The notes: generated by a model not told the origin, from the sequence alone. DNA of 64,000 nucleotides from Aestuariivita sp049276915 (GCF_049276915.1 NZ_JBASXK010000072.1:1-64000); one strand, 5' to 3'. Counted from the first letter of the stretch, positions 52,946-62,934 are shown. Translations and numbers: made by a program.

Positions 52946-54757
52946 TTATTCGGCCGCGATGCCATCCGTGAACTGAAGCCGCGCAAGACGTGCGTAAAGC
53001 CCGCCTTCGGCCACCAGCGCATCATGACTGCCCGTAGCAACGACCCGGCCCTGATCCAGCACCACGATCCGGTCGGCTTTTTTCACGGTGGCCAGACGAT
53101 GCGCCACGATCAACGTGGTGCGCCCCTCGCTGAGATCATCCACCGCGTGTTGGACGGCGCGTTCGCTTTCCGCGTCCAGCGCGCTTGTCGCTTCATCAAG
53201 CAACAATACTGGCGCGTCGCGCAAGATGGCGCGTGCGATTGCGATGCGTTGTTTCTGCCCGCCCGACAGCATGACGCCACGTTCGCCCAGATAGCTGTCA
53301 TAGCCCTCGGGCAAGGCCGCGATGAATTCATGCGCGGCGGCCGCGCGCGCGGCGGCTTCCACATCGGCGTCGCTGGCATCCGGGCGCCCAAAGCGGATGT
53401 TCTCGCGCGCTGAGGTGGCAAAGATCACCGGGTCCTGGGGGACAAGCGCGATATGACGGCGAAACGCATTGCGCTCCATATCCGCCAGATCGATTCCATC
53501 CAGAAGGATGCGCCCCTCGACGGGATCATAAAACCGCAGGATCATTTGAATGATGGTCGTCTTTCCCGCTCCGGAAGGGCCAACGAAAGCCACCGTCTCA
53601 CCCGGTTCGATGGTCAGAGAAACATGATCAAGTGCCGCAACCTTGGGGCGCGATGGATAGCGGAAGGTCACATCCTCAAATGCGATCGCCCCGCGCACCG
53701 TGTTCTGGACCGGCACGGGTGCCGCAGGATCCTTGACCGTATCAATGCTTTCCAGCAACTCGACCAATCGTTCGGTCGCACCGGCCGCGCGCTGCAACTC
53801 TCCCCAGATTTCCGACAGGGCCGCGACAGAGCCCGCGACCATCACCGAATAGATGACGAACTGCACCAGCGTGCCCACGGTCATCTCGCCCGAGCGTACC
53901 GTGTTCGCACCGATCCAGAGGATTCCGACGATCCCCGTGAACACCAGGAAGATCACGATCACGGTCATCACGGCGCGCGTCCAGATGCGACGGCGGGCGG
54001 CATCAAAGCTGCGCTCGGTAACATCGCTGAAGGCCGCGCGATTTTCGACTTCATGGGTAAAGGCCTGAACGGTCTGCACCGCGCTCAGCGCCTCCGAGGC
54101 ATTGCCGGATGAGGCCGCGATCCAGTCCTGATTTTCCCGGCTGAGAACACGCAGGCGTCGCCCCAACACCAGAATGGGCACGATCACCGCAGGCACCAGC
54201 AGCAGCGCAAGACCAGTCAGCTTGGCCGATGTCAGCAGCATGAGCGCAAGCCCGCCCACAAAGATCAGCAGATTGCGCAGGGCAATCGAGACAGATGAGC
54301 CCAGAACCGACAGGATCAGCGCGGTATCCGTGGTGATCCGGCTGAGCACCTCGCCCGTCATGATCCGCTCATAAAACGCGGGGCTCATGCCGATGACGCG
54401 GCCAAAGACGGCAGTGCGGATATCGGCCACAACCCGTTCGCCCAGACGCGTCACCAGCGCGTATCTCAGGCCGGTCCCGATCGCCAGCAGTGCCGCAATG
54501 CCAAGGGCCGCTGCGAAATAGAGATCAAGCGTTGCAGTATTCTCGACCTCGAAGTTATCGACCACACGGCGCACGGCCAGGGGCAATGTCAGCGACACGA
54601 AGGCCGTCAGCACAAGCGCAGCAATCGCCGCCCCCATCAAAAGCCGATAGGGTGCCACGAAAGGCCAGAGCGCGGACAATGCGCGCATGTTCTTTGATTT
54701 TTCTCGCTCTTCGTCGCCATTTTGCACGGGCGGCGCGGCGGTATCCATTCGGGCCAT
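52946..54757 (-). CDS. ABC exporter, MsbA/LmrA-like (fused permease and ATPase)
   Basis: A 603-aa half-exporter with about six helices (residues ~38-325) and a C-terminal ATPase. The ATPase motifs are Walker A GPSGAGKTTIIQM, signature MLSGGQKQRIAIARAI and Walker B VLLLDEATSALDAESE. TGEVLSRITTDTALIL in the membrane part is a mark of the lipid A/multidrug exporter family. It works as a homodimer or with a partner in the inner membrane. ATGs at 54757 and 54748 are both possible. It lies upstream of the acyl-CoA synthetase, 130 bp away, with no evident functional link. The substrate is unknown. Confidence 0.9.
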   Translation of the reverse strand: MARMDTAAPPVQNGDEEREKSKNMRALSALWPFVAPYRLLMGAAIAALVLTAFVSLTLPLAVRRVVDNFEVENTATLDLYFAAALGIAALLAIGTGLRYALVTRLGERVVADIRTAVFGRVIGMSPAFYERIMTGEVLSRITTDTALILSVLGSSVSIALRNLLIFVGGLALMLLTSAKLTGLALLLVPAVIVPILVLGRRLRVLSRENQDWIAASSGNASEALSAVQTVQAFTHEVENRAAFSDVTERSFDAARRRIWTRAVMTVIVIFLVFTGIVGILWIGANTVRSGEMTVGTLVQFVIYSVMVAGSVAALSEIWGELQRAAGATERLVELLESIDTVKDPAAPVPVQNTVRGAIAFEDVTFRYPSRPKVAALDHVSLTIEPGETVAFVGPSGAGKTTIIQMILRFYDPVEGRILLDGIDLADMERNAFRRHIALVPQDPVIFATSARENIRFGRPDASDADVEAAARAAAAHEFIAALPEGYDSYLGERGVMLSGGQKQRIAIARAILRDAPVLLLDEATSALDAESERAVQHAVDDLSEGRTTLIVAHRLATVKKADRIVVLDQGRVVATGSHDALVAEGGLYARLARLQFTDGIAAE

Positions 54758-55057
54758 TCGGGTTCTTTAACGTCTGGGCGGCTTTGGCGCATGGGCCAGA
54801 AAACCTGCATGTAAGTTAACGTTTTCTGACGGTCAGGCCACAGATGGTCAAGCGGCCAGTTGCCGCGCCCTGATCGCGCCTGTCATGGTTTGGCAATCCG
54901 ACCTGCATCATCTGGGCTGCACAGCGCAGCAAAAGACCCGCCCGCGCCTTGCAGCCAGAACGCGATACCGCATGTTCGGATTGGGTATTTCCCGCCCCGC
55001 AGTCAGACGACAAGCGCTCTGTCATTTGCATTTGCCATGTGGACGGAAAACTTGTGG
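54758..55057. other. Intergenic region upstream of tRNA-Gly
   Basis: This 300-bp gap lies between the exporter start and tRNA-Gly and must contain the exporter's promoter, read leftward. Short open frames cross it on both strands but none has a ribosome site or protein-like composition. A weak AACGTTTTCTG region is the only AT-rich patch. I see no further gene. Confidence 0.5.
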
Positions 55058-55128
<71 letters not shown>

Positions 55129-55394
55129 GCAACAGAGACACCTATTATTTCATAGGTATGTAGGCGTCAAGACTGGCTCGTTTGAACCTTGCCGCATTTT
55201 CCGACCCAAAGGTGACTTCCTTGTGATCCAGCGTATTTGCGAAAAACCGCGCGCATGCCCGATCTTGAGCGCATAGTCGATACATGGTGGTGACAGGTCT
55301 GCTCCGGTTCATGGGTTCGGTTCCGGCCGAATTGACCGGGCAGGCCTGAAAACATCTTGCGTGCCATTTTCCGGTAGGGCAATGTCGCCGCATA
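55129..55394. other. Leader region before the glycine riboswitch
   Basis: This 266-bp stretch lies between tRNA-Gly (leftward) and the glycine riboswitch (rightward) and should contain both promoters. No gene, repeat or clear promoter hexamers were found. Confidence 0.45.
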
Positions 55395-55552
55395 ATCGAC
55401 GTCGGGAGAGCCAGAAAACTGGTGCCGAAGGAGCAACCGCCCCGGAAACTCTCAGGCAAACGGACCGCTGTCGGTACAAAACTCTGGAGAGAGGCACGCA
55501 CAGGTGCCCGCCGAAGGGATAGCAATCTCAGGCACACGGACAGAGGGGGCAT
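55395..55552 (+). ncRNA. Tandem glycine riboswitch
   Basis: Two glycine aptamers follow one another. The first has CGGGAGAG, GTGCCGAAGGAGCAA and CTCTCAGGCAAACGGAC (~55402-55465). The second has CTGGAGAGAGG, CCCGCCGAAGGGATAGCAA and TCTCAGGCACACGGACAGA (~55483-55553). Both parts match the conserved core of this class. It lies about 90 bp ahead of gcvT; in the known class glycine binding turns the cleavage operon on. Confidence 0.95.
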
Positions 55553-55639
55553 CACACGCGAGGGCTCAGGCCTTTGTGTTCACGTGGTGCCGGACGATAG
55601 TAAAATATCTGAGTGGCCCAAAGTCAAAGAAGGCTGCTG

Positions 55640-56761
55640 ATGTCCGAGCTACTGCACACTCCGCTTCATGACCTGCATATCGAGCTTGGTGCCAAAATGG
55701 TGCCGTTTGCCGGCTATGCCATGCCGGTTCAATATCCGATGGGGGTGATGAAGGAACACGTGCACACGCGCGACAAGGCAGGGCTTTTTGATGTCAGCCA
55801 CATGGGCCAAGTGATCGTCAAGGCGCAGGATTACGCCACGGCCGCAACCGCCCTCGAGACCCTGATTCCCGTCGATATTCTGGGGCTTGAGCCCAACCGG
55901 CAGCGCTATGGCTTTTTCACCAATGATGCGGGCGGCATCATCGACGATCTGATGCTGGCAAATCGGGGGGATCATGTTTTTCTTGTTGTGAACGCAGCAT
56001 GCAAGGCCGCCGACATCGCCCATATGAAGGCGCATCTGAAGGGCGTCGAGATCAGCGAAATCACCGATCGCGCCCTGCTTGCGCTGCAAGGGCCGGCGTC
56101 CGAGGCCGTTCTTGCAGCTCTCGACCCGGCTGCAGCGAACATGCGCTTCATGGATGTGGCCACGCTGGTTCTGAACGGAGCCACATGCTGGGTGTCACGC
56201 TCTGGATACACCGGTGAGGATGGCTATGAAATCTCGGTTCCCGCAGCACAGGCCAGCGCTCTGGCGATGGCATTGCTTGCCCATCCCGATGTGATGCCGA
56301 TTGGCCTTGGTGCGCGCGACAGCTTGCGTTTGGAAAGCGGGCTGTGCCTTTACGGGCACGATATCGACAGCCAGACCACACCGACCCAAGCCGCCCTGAA
56401 CTGGGCAATTCAGAAAGTTCGGCGCGCTGATGGTGCGCGCGCAGGTGGCTTTCCCGGTGCGGCAGTGATCTTGCCCGAGTTGACCAACGGCGCGGATCGC
56501 AAGCGCGTCGGTCTGTTGCCTGAGGGGCGCGCGCCCATGCGCGAGGGCGTGGTTCTGTTTGCCAACGAGGACGATACCACCCCCATCGGAGCAATCACCT
56601 CGGGCGGCTTTGGCCCCACCGTGGGCGGCCCGATCGCCATGGGATATCTGCCAGGCGCGATCGCCGCAAACGGCGCCACGGTTTATGGTGAACTCAGAGG
56701 CAAACGCCTGCCGCTGAGGGTAACCCCCCTTCCCTTCACCCCAGCAAGATTCAAACGCTGA
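55640..56761 (+). CDS. gcvT: Glycine cleavage system T protein (aminomethyltransferase)
   Basis: GcvT (373 aa) takes the aminomethyl group from lipoylated GcvH and passes it to tetrahydrofolate, releasing ammonia and giving methylene-THF. Family blocks are ELGAKMVPFAGYAMPVQYP, GLFDVSHMGQV, ALQGPASEAVL, SRSGYTGEDGYEISVP and LGARDSLRLESGLCLYGHDI. The ATG at 55640 is preceded by GAAGG; an upstream in-frame GTG/ATG region lies in the riboswitch leader. It is the first gene of the glycine riboswitch-controlled operon. Confidence 0.95.
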   Translation: MSELLHTPLHDLHIELGAKMVPFAGYAMPVQYPMGVMKEHVHTRDKAGLFDVSHMGQVIVKAQDYATAATALETLIPVDILGLEPNRQRYGFFTNDAGGIIDDLMLANRGDHVFLVVNAACKAADIAHMKAHLKGVEISEITDRALLALQGPASEAVLAALDPAAANMRFMDVATLVLNGATCWVSRSGYTGEDGYEISVPAAQASALAMALLAHPDVMPIGLGARDSLRLESGLCLYGHDIDSQTTPTQAALNWAIQKVRRADGARAGGFPGAAVILPELTNGADRKRVGLLPEGRAPMREGVVLFANEDDTTPIGAITSGGFGPTVGGPIAMGYLPGAIAANGATVYGELRGKRLPLRVTPLPFTPARFKR

Positions 56762-56788
56762 ACAACCGCTCAACAACGGAGAGCCCTG

Positions 56789-57148
56789 ATCAAATACACT
56801 GAACTGCATGAATGGCTTCGCATGGAGGATGATATCGTCGTCGTCGGCATCACCGAGCACGCCACCACTAAACTGGGCGATATCGTGTTCGTCGAATTGC
56901 CCGAGGTTGGTGCTATCGTGGCAAAAGATGACGAAGTCGTCGTGATCGAGAGCGTCAAGGCCGCGTCAGATATTCTGGCTCCGCTGGATGGCGAAATCGT
57001 CGCAGTCAACGATGCACTTGGCGAAACACCCGCATTGGCCAACGAAGATGCGACGGGCGCGGGCTGGTTCTTCAAGATCAAGCCGTCCGATCCGTCTCAG
57101 ATGGACGCCTATATGGACGAAGACGCCTATAACGCTTTGATCGCCTGA
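56789..57148 (+). CDS. gcvH: Glycine cleavage system H protein, apparent ATC start
   Basis: GcvH (119 aa) is the lipoyl carrier that shuttles the aminomethyl group between GcvP and GcvT; its lipoyl Lys is in VVVIESVKAASDI. The family N-terminus (M)KYTELHEWLRMEDDIVVV is fully present, but the codon at the expected Met is ATC (56789), with GGAGAG five bases upstream. The nearest alternative, ATG 56822, would remove the conserved KYTELHEWLR. CTG at 56786 is two bases from the ribosome site, which is too close. ATC is a rare but accepted initiation codon in bacteria; a sequencing error is the other explanation. Confidence 0.9.
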   Translation: MKYTELHEWLRMEDDIVVVGITEHATTKLGDIVFVELPEVGAIVAKDDEVVVIESVKAASDILAPLDGEIVAVNDALGETPALANEDATGAGWFFKIKPSDPSQMDAYMDEDAYNALIA

Positions 57149-57163
57149 AAACCGGAGCCACCG

Positions 57164-60007
57164 ATGCCCTTCACCCCCACAGACTACCTGCCTTATGACT
57201 TTGCCAACCGCCGTCACATCGGGCCATCCCCCGCCGAAATGGAGCAGATGCTGAACGTTGTGGGGGCACCGGATCTTGATGCGCTGATCACCGATACCCT
57301 GCCTGCGAAAATCAGGCAGGCAGAACCGCTCGACTTCGGAAAACCCTTGTCCGAGCGCGAGTTGCTCCATCACATGAAGGTCACGGCATCCAAGAACAAG
57401 GTGCTGACCTCCCTGATCGGGCAAGGGTATCACGGGACGGTCACGCCACCCGCAATTCAGCGCAACATCTTTGAAAACCCGGCCTGGTATACCGCCTACA
57501 CGCCCTATCAGCCCGAAATCTCCCAAGGCCGGCTTGAAGCCTTGCTGAATTTCCAGACGATGGTGTCGGACCTGACCGGGCTGGACATCGCCAATGCCTC
57601 GCTTCTGGACGAGGCGACCGCCTGTGCCGAAGCCATGACGATGGCGCAGCGTGTGGCCAAGACCAAGGTTCAGGGGTTCTTCGTCGACGAAAACTGCCAC
57701 CCGCAGAACATCGCCGTCATGAAAACCCGGGCAGCCCCCCTGGGCATCGAGATCATCCTGGGCAACCCCGATGATCTGGACGCCAGCCGCGTGTTCGGGG
57801 CGATCTTTCAGTATCCCGGCACCTATGGGCACTTGCGGGACTTCACGCCGCAGATTGCCAAACTGCACGAGGCGCAGGCAATCGGCATCATCGCCGCCGA
57901 TCCACTGTCGCTTACGCTGCTGAAAGAACCCGGTGCAATGGGTGCCGATATCGCCGTGGGCAGCACGCAGCGCTTCGGCGTGCCCGTCGGGTTCGGAGGC
58001 CCGCATGCCGCATATATGGCCACCCGGCAGGCATATGCCCGATCCATGCCGGGTCGGATCGTCGGCGTCTCCATCGACAGCCACGGCAACCGCGCCTACC
58101 GCTTGTCGCTTCAAACCCGCGAACAACATATTCGCCGGGAAAAGGCCACCTCGAACGTCTGTACCGCACAGGCCCTGCTGGCGGTCATGGCGGGGTTTTA
58201 CGCGGTGTTTCATGGGCCGCACGGCCTGCGCGCAATCGCTCAGCGGATACACCGCAAGACCGCGCGCCTTGCAGAGGGGATAAAGGCCGCAGGTTTCGAC
58301 GTGCGCCCGGCAACCTTCTTTGACACGATCACCGTCGAGGTCGGCCCGCTACAGGCAGCCGTCATGAAATCAGCCGTTGAAGAAGGCATCAACCTGCGCA
58401 AGGTCGGCACCAGCCAGGTTGGCATAACGCTTGATGAACGCACCCGCCCGGCCACCATCGAAGCGGTCTGGCGCGCCTTTGGCATCACCCGCAAGGACAA
58501 GGACTATACCCCGCATTATCAGATGCCGGATAAACTGATCCGGACCACGGACTACCTCACGCACCCCGTGTTCCACATGAACCGCGCCGAGACCGAAATG
58601 ATGCGCTATATGCGCCGTCTGGCGGACCGTGACCTGGCGCTGGACCGCGCGATGATCCCCCTTGGGTCATGCACGATGAAGCTGAATTCGGCCGCGGAAA
58701 TGATGCCGGTAAGCTGGGACGAATTCTCGCTGCTCCACCCCTACATCCCGCGCGATCAAGCGGCGGGATACATGGAGATGATCGACGATCTCTCGTCCAA
58801 GCTGTGCGACATCACCGGATATGACGCGATCTCGATGCAGCCCAACTCGGGTGCGCAGGGCGAGTATGCCGGCCTTCTGACCATTGCCGGGTATCACCGT
58901 GCGAATGGTCAGGCTCATCGCAATGTCTGCCTGATCCCGATGTCTGCCCATGGAACCAATCCCGCCTCGGCACATATGGTCGGCTGGAAGGTGGTTGCGG
59001 TGAAATCCGCCGCCAACGGGGATATTGATGTCGAGGATTTCAAGGCCAAGGCACAAGAGAACGCCGAAAATCTTGCCGGTTGCATGATCACCTACCCCTC
59101 TACCCACGGTGTGTTCGAGGAAACCGTGATCGAGGTCTGCAAGATCGTCCACGACCTTGGCGGTCAGGTCTATATTGACGGGGCCAACATGAACGCGATG
59201 GTCGGACTGTCGCGCCCCGGAGACCTTGGCGGTGACGTCACCCACCTCAACCTGCACAAAACCTTCTGCATCCCCCACGGCGGTGGTGGTCCCGGCATGG
59301 GACCGATTGGCGTCAAGGACCACCTGATCCCGCACCTGCCGGGTGATCCGAACTCGGGCGAAGGCGCGGTGTCGGCGGCCCCCTTCGGCTCTCCCTCCCT
59401 GCTGCCGATCTCCTGGGCCTATTGCCTGATGATGGGGGGCGATGGCCTCACCCAGGCCACCCGGGTCGCGATCTTGAATGCCAACTACATTGCCAAACGG
59501 CTCGAAGGGGCATTCGAGGTCTTGTACAAGGGCCCGACTGGGCGCGTCGCACATGAGTGTATCATCGACACGCGCCCCTTTGCAGAAAGCGCCCATGTCA
59601 CGGTGGATGACATCGCCAAGAGGCTGATGGACTGCGGCTTTCATGCGCCAACGATGAGCTGGCCGGTTGCAGGCACCCTGATGATCGAACCCACCGAATC
59701 CGAGACCAAGGCCGAGCTTGACCGTTTCTGCGAGGCCATGCTGGCCATTCGTGCCGAGATTGCCCAGATCGAAGCGGGCGAGATTGATCCTCTCAACAAC
59801 CCGCTGAAAAACGCACCACATACGATGGAAGATCTGGTGAAGGACTGGGATCGCCCTTACTCGCGCGAAACCGGTTGTTTTCCTCCGGGCGCGTTTCGCG
59901 TGGACAAATACTGGCCTCCGGTCAACCGCGTGGACAACGTCTGGGGCGACCGAAATCTCAGCTGCACATGCCCGCCCATGGACAGCTATTCCGAGGCCGC
60001 CGAATAG
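57164..60007 (+). CDS. gcvP: Glycine dehydrogenase (decarboxylating), P protein
   Basis: GcvP (947 aa) is the full-length, single-chain P protein. It decarboxylates glycine with pyridoxal phosphate and loads the remaining aminomethyl group onto lipoylated GcvH. The PLP Lys lies in HLNLHKTFCIPHGGGGPGMG near residue 699. The N-terminal half shows RRHIGPSPAEMEQML and the C-terminal half SCTMKLNSAAEMMPVSW and MISYPSTHGVFEE-like MITYPSTHGVFEE. It starts 15 bp after gcvH, with CGGAGCC as ribosome site. A GC hairpin ends the operon. Confidence 0.96.
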   Translation: MPFTPTDYLPYDFANRRHIGPSPAEMEQMLNVVGAPDLDALITDTLPAKIRQAEPLDFGKPLSERELLHHMKVTASKNKVLTSLIGQGYHGTVTPPAIQRNIFENPAWYTAYTPYQPEISQGRLEALLNFQTMVSDLTGLDIANASLLDEATACAEAMTMAQRVAKTKVQGFFVDENCHPQNIAVMKTRAAPLGIEIILGNPDDLDASRVFGAIFQYPGTYGHLRDFTPQIAKLHEAQAIGIIAADPLSLTLLKEPGAMGADIAVGSTQRFGVPVGFGGPHAAYMATRQAYARSMPGRIVGVSIDSHGNRAYRLSLQTREQHIRREKATSNVCTAQALLAVMAGFYAVFHGPHGLRAIAQRIHRKTARLAEGIKAAGFDVRPATFFDTITVEVGPLQAAVMKSAVEEGINLRKVGTSQVGITLDERTRPATIEAVWRAFGITRKDKDYTPHYQMPDKLIRTTDYLTHPVFHMNRAETEMMRYMRRLADRDLALDRAMIPLGSCTMKLNSAAEMMPVSWDEFSLLHPYIPRDQAAGYMEMIDDLSSKLCDITGYDAISMQPNSGAQGEYAGLLTIAGYHRANGQAHRNVCLIPMSAHGTNPASAHMVGWKVVAVKSAANGDIDVEDFKAKAQENAENLAGCMITYPSTHGVFEETVIEVCKIVHDLGGQVYIDGANMNAMVGLSRPGDLGGDVTHLNLHKTFCIPHGGGGPGMGPIGVKDHLIPHLPGDPNSGEGAVSAAPFGSPSLLPISWAYCLMMGGDGLTQATRVAILNANYIAKRLEGAFEVLYKGPTGRVAHECIIDTRPFAESAHVTVDDIAKRLMDCGFHAPTMSWPVAGTLMIEPTESETKAELDRFCEAMLAIRAEIAQIEAGEIDPLNNPLKNAPHTMEDLVKDWDRPYSRETGCFPPGAFRVDKYWPPVNRVDNVWGDRNLSCTCPPMDSYSEAAE

Positions 60008-60044
60008 CTTCGACAAAGCCGCGCTTGCCATTGCCCGAGCGGAC

Positions 60045-60078
60045 TGATGCATCACCCTGCGCAGGGTGATGCCATCAG
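60045..60078. terminator. Bidirectional hairpin between gcvP and TRAP permease
   Basis: GCATCACCCTGC (60049-60060) abuts its exact reverse complement GCAGGGTGATGC (60061-60072), extended by CTGAT/ATCAG with one bulge. No T-run follows on either side. It lies between convergent genes and overlaps the stop codon of the TRAP permease gene (60075-60077). Confidence 0.65.
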
Positions 60079-61943
60079 GCGGGTTTGCGCACGCCCATCA
60101 TCCAGAAGCCCAGAACACCCGCGACCCCTGCCGCGTTCAGCCAGATACCTGCGCTGAAGGCGTCCCAGGGGCACAGGATCGCGAAACCGCATGCGCCAAG
60201 CAGGACGCGCTCATGGATTTCAAGGGAACGTACGAAAAAGCCGACGATCCCGGCCGTGACCACATAGACACCAACAAGCGCCTTCACCGCCGTGAGGGCA
60301 ATTACCCATCCCTCTGCGTCAAACAGCAATGCCGGCGAGACCGCGAAGAAGAACGGAATGAGATAGGCCGGCCAGGCAATACGCACGGCCTCAAGCCCCG
60401 TGGCCATGGGCGGTGCCTTGGCCATGTTGGCCGCCACAAAGGCGGCGATGGCCACAGGGGGCGTCAGCATGGACAACATTCCGAAATACAGCACGAAAAG
60501 ATGCGCCGACATCGGCGTCAGGCCCAGTTCGACCAAGGGCGGTGCCGCCAATGAGGCCAACAGCAGATAGACGCCAACCGTTGGCAGGCCCATGCCCATC
60601 ACGATACACACCAGTGCCGTCACGATCAGCAACAGCAACAGGCTGGACTGTCCCAGTTGCACAAGGAAGAACCCCAGTCCGAAAGACAGGCCCGAGCGCG
60701 CCACGAGGCCGATGATCATGCCCGCAATCGCACAGATCAGGATGATCTCGACCGCCGCGCGGCCCGCTGAAATCATCACCTCGATCATAACCGATGGCGA
60801 TACCTTGCGCCCGTCATATGTCTGGAACAGCGACAAGACCAACAGGACGACGATTGACAAAAGCGCCGCCGTCTCGGGCCTGAGGTTGAAACTGAACAGC
60901 CCCACCAGCAGCACGATGAAGGGCATGAAAATGAACCAGCCTTTGCGCATGACCGCGCCCAGCGGTGGAATCTGCGCTTCATCCACCCGCGCGATGTTCA
61001 AGCGCCCCGCTTCGAGATCGGCGAAAACGAACAGGCTGAAGTAATAGAGGATCGACGGGATCAGGGCCGCAAGCATCACATCGACATAGCTGGCTTGCAG
61101 GTTCTCGGCCAAAAGGAAGGCCGCCGCGCCCATGATGGGTGGCATCAGTTGGCCACCGGTAGAGGCCGCCGCTTCGATCGCGCCCGCGGTCTTGGCCTTG
61201 TAGCCTCCGTTCTTCATCATGGGGATGGTGATCGCGCCGGTCGAGGCCACGTTGGACACCGCACTCCCCGAGACCGAGCCAAAGAAAGCCGACCCCAGAA
61301 TGGCAATCTTGCCCGCGCCTCCGCGTTTGCGACCGGCCAGAGCCAGGGAAAGGTCAGAGAAAAACGCCGACCCGCCCGTCGCCAACAACAGTTGCGACAG
61401 GATCAGGAAGGGCACAACCACGGCCACGGCAATCGACAAGGCCGCCCCCGCCAGAGAGGCGCTGTCCAGCATCAGGAAGGTCAGCAGGCGGTCCGGCGCT
61501 ATCGATCGGCTTTGCAGCGGGCCTGAAAAATTGCTGGAAAACAGCGCGTAAAGGCAAACCGCGCCAAGAATGACGATCAGGCTCCACCCCATGGTGCGCC
61601 GGACGGCCTCGATGATCAGGACAAACCCGATGACGGATACGATCAGAGCTTCGGTGGGATGATAAAAGACGTTCTCTGACAGGGTTGGAAACCGCACCGC
61701 AAGCCAGGCTCCGAACCCGAGTGAGGCAACCGCGGCTGCTATGGACACGGCACGAGGACCTGACCCGGAGGTGAGATAGGCCACCGCCATGGCCAGCGTC
61801 AGCGCGACGATCAACACCTGTTCGGAATAGACCCGCCAGCCGATCCACAGCGGTGCTCCGGAAGACCAGAACACCGCCACGATTGTGATCAGCGCAGCAA
61901 GGATGCCGATGACCAGCCCCTCGCCGCGCGTCATGTCTCTCAT
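60075..61943 (-). CDS. TRAP transporter fused permease (TAXI-type DctMQ)
   Basis: The 622-aa inner-membrane protein fuses the small (DctQ-like) and large (DctM-like) TRAP subunits in one chain with many helices. DctM marks are SVSGSAVSNVASTGAITIPM, TGGQLMPPIMGAAAFLLAE and VMGMGLPTVGVYLLLASLAA. TAXI-type systems use such fused permeases and a Na+ or H+ gradient rather than ATP to import organic acids. It follows the TAXI binding-protein gene by 22 bp. ATGs at 61943 and 61934 are both possible. Confidence 0.92.
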   Translation of the reverse strand: MRDMTRGEGLVIGILAALITIVAVFWSSGAPLWIGWRVYSEQVLIVALTLAMAVAYLTSGSGPRAVSIAAAVASLGFGAWLAVRFPTLSENVFYHPTEALIVSVIGFVLIIEAVRRTMGWSLIVILGAVCLYALFSSNFSGPLQSRSIAPDRLLTFLMLDSASLAGAALSIAVAVVVPFLILSQLLLATGGSAFFSDLSLALAGRKRGGAGKIAILGSAFFGSVSGSAVSNVASTGAITIPMMKNGGYKAKTAGAIEAAASTGGQLMPPIMGAAAFLLAENLQASYVDVMLAALIPSILYYFSLFVFADLEAGRLNIARVDEAQIPPLGAVMRKGWFIFMPFIVLLVGLFSFNLRPETAALLSIVVLLVLSLFQTYDGRKVSPSVMIEVMISAGRAAVEIILICAIAGMIIGLVARSGLSFGLGFFLVQLGQSSLLLLLIVTALVCIVMGMGLPTVGVYLLLASLAAPPLVELGLTPMSAHLFVLYFGMLSMLTPPVAIAAFVAANMAKAPPMATGLEAVRIAWPAYLIPFFFAVSPALLFDAEGWVIALTAVKALVGVYVVTAGIVGFFVRSLEIHERVLLGACGFAILCPWDAFSAGIWLNAAGVAGVLGFWMMGVRKPA

Positions 61944-61965
61944 CTGTCAGATCCCGCTATGTGGC

Positions 61966-62910
61966 TTACTCAGGCCACACACCCATCTCCTTGTAGAACT
62001 TGATGGCACCCGGGTGATAGGTCACGCCGATGTCCTTGCCCATGTTTTCCTTGGCAAAGCCGTTCCAGAACGGGCCACCCGCCAGCAGATCCGCCTCTTT
62101 TTCCCAAAGCGCCTTGACGGCGTTATAGACCATGTCCTCAGAGACATCGTTGTTTGCAAACAGAACATAATCGAACACGTTCACATAGGTGGGCTCATTA
62201 ATGCCCGGCACGCTGCCTGCCGGCAGTTCCTGCAGATAGGTCTGGGGCAGCCACTCGCGCATCCGCTCCAAGGCTTCGGGGCTATTGTCAAATGACAGAT
62301 AGCGGATGCCGAAGCTTGCATCGAACTCGCGGCTGTTGCCCGCGCCCACAACAACGATGGCCACATCTGCCGATCCTTCGGCAAAGCTGGACCACATGCG
62401 CGGGAAGTTCGGCACCGCCACGCCTTCGACCTGATCCAGCGTCATGCCCGCATTGGCGAAATAGCCTTTCGAGACATAATCACCCAACGCGCCCTCGGCG
62501 AATACAGGCACGCGCTTGCCGGCCAGATCGGCCACCGACATGATGTCGCTATCCTTGCGCACGATATAGGCATTGCGGAACGGCATCAGCGTCGCAACCA
62601 TCTGCAGGTTGGGGTTGGGACGCCCTTCGGACATGCCGGTGCCCGCGACGGCATAGGTCATCTGAACGACGTTCGCGATACCGAATTCGATCTCACCGAC
62701 ATTCACCAGCGGGATGTAATCGGCTGTATTGGCCAGCTCCTGAGGGCGCATTTGCATGTCGCCGGCTTCCGAGATCGCTGCGGCCAGCGTCCTGCCGATC
62801 TGGCTTGTGCCACCGGTTGCCGTTGACCCCAGAGCGGCAATCTCTGCCGACACCACCGTGGCGGCAAGGCTGATCGCCGTGGCAAGGCCGAAAATTCTTT
62901 TCATGTTCAT
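61966..62910 (-). CDS. TAXI-family TRAP solute-binding protein
   Basis: The 314-aa periplasmic protein captures the substrate for the adjacent fused TRAP permease. It has a Sec signal (MNMKRIFGLATAISLAATVVSA), then the TAXI block ALGSTATGGTSQIGRTLA, then DLAGKRVPVFAEGALGDYV and YHPGAIKFYKEMGVWPE. GGGAGAG lies six bases before the ATG at 62910; ATG 62904 is an alternative. The ligand is not evident. The upstream enzyme gene points to a carboxylic acid. Confidence 0.9.
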   Translation of the reverse strand: MNMKRIFGLATAISLAATVVSAEIAALGSTATGGTSQIGRTLAAAISEAGDMQMRPQELANTADYIPLVNVGEIEFGIANVVQMTYAVAGTGMSEGRPNPNLQMVATLMPFRNAYIVRKDSDIMSVADLAGKRVPVFAEGALGDYVSKGYFANAGMTLDQVEGVAVPNFPRMWSSFAEGSADVAIVVVGAGNSREFDASFGIRYLSFDNSPEALERMREWLPQTYLQELPAGSVPGINEPTYVNVFDYVLFANNDVSEDMVYNAVKALWEKEADLLAGGPFWNGFAKENMGKDIGVTYHPGAIKFYKEMGVWPE

Positions 62911-62934
62911 TTTTACTCTCCCTGTTTTGTTGAT

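Noticed and set aside
56822..57148. gcvH starting at the first ATG (56822)
   Set aside because: It would remove the conserved KYTELHEWLR and has no ribosome site at the right distance; ATC 56789 fits better.
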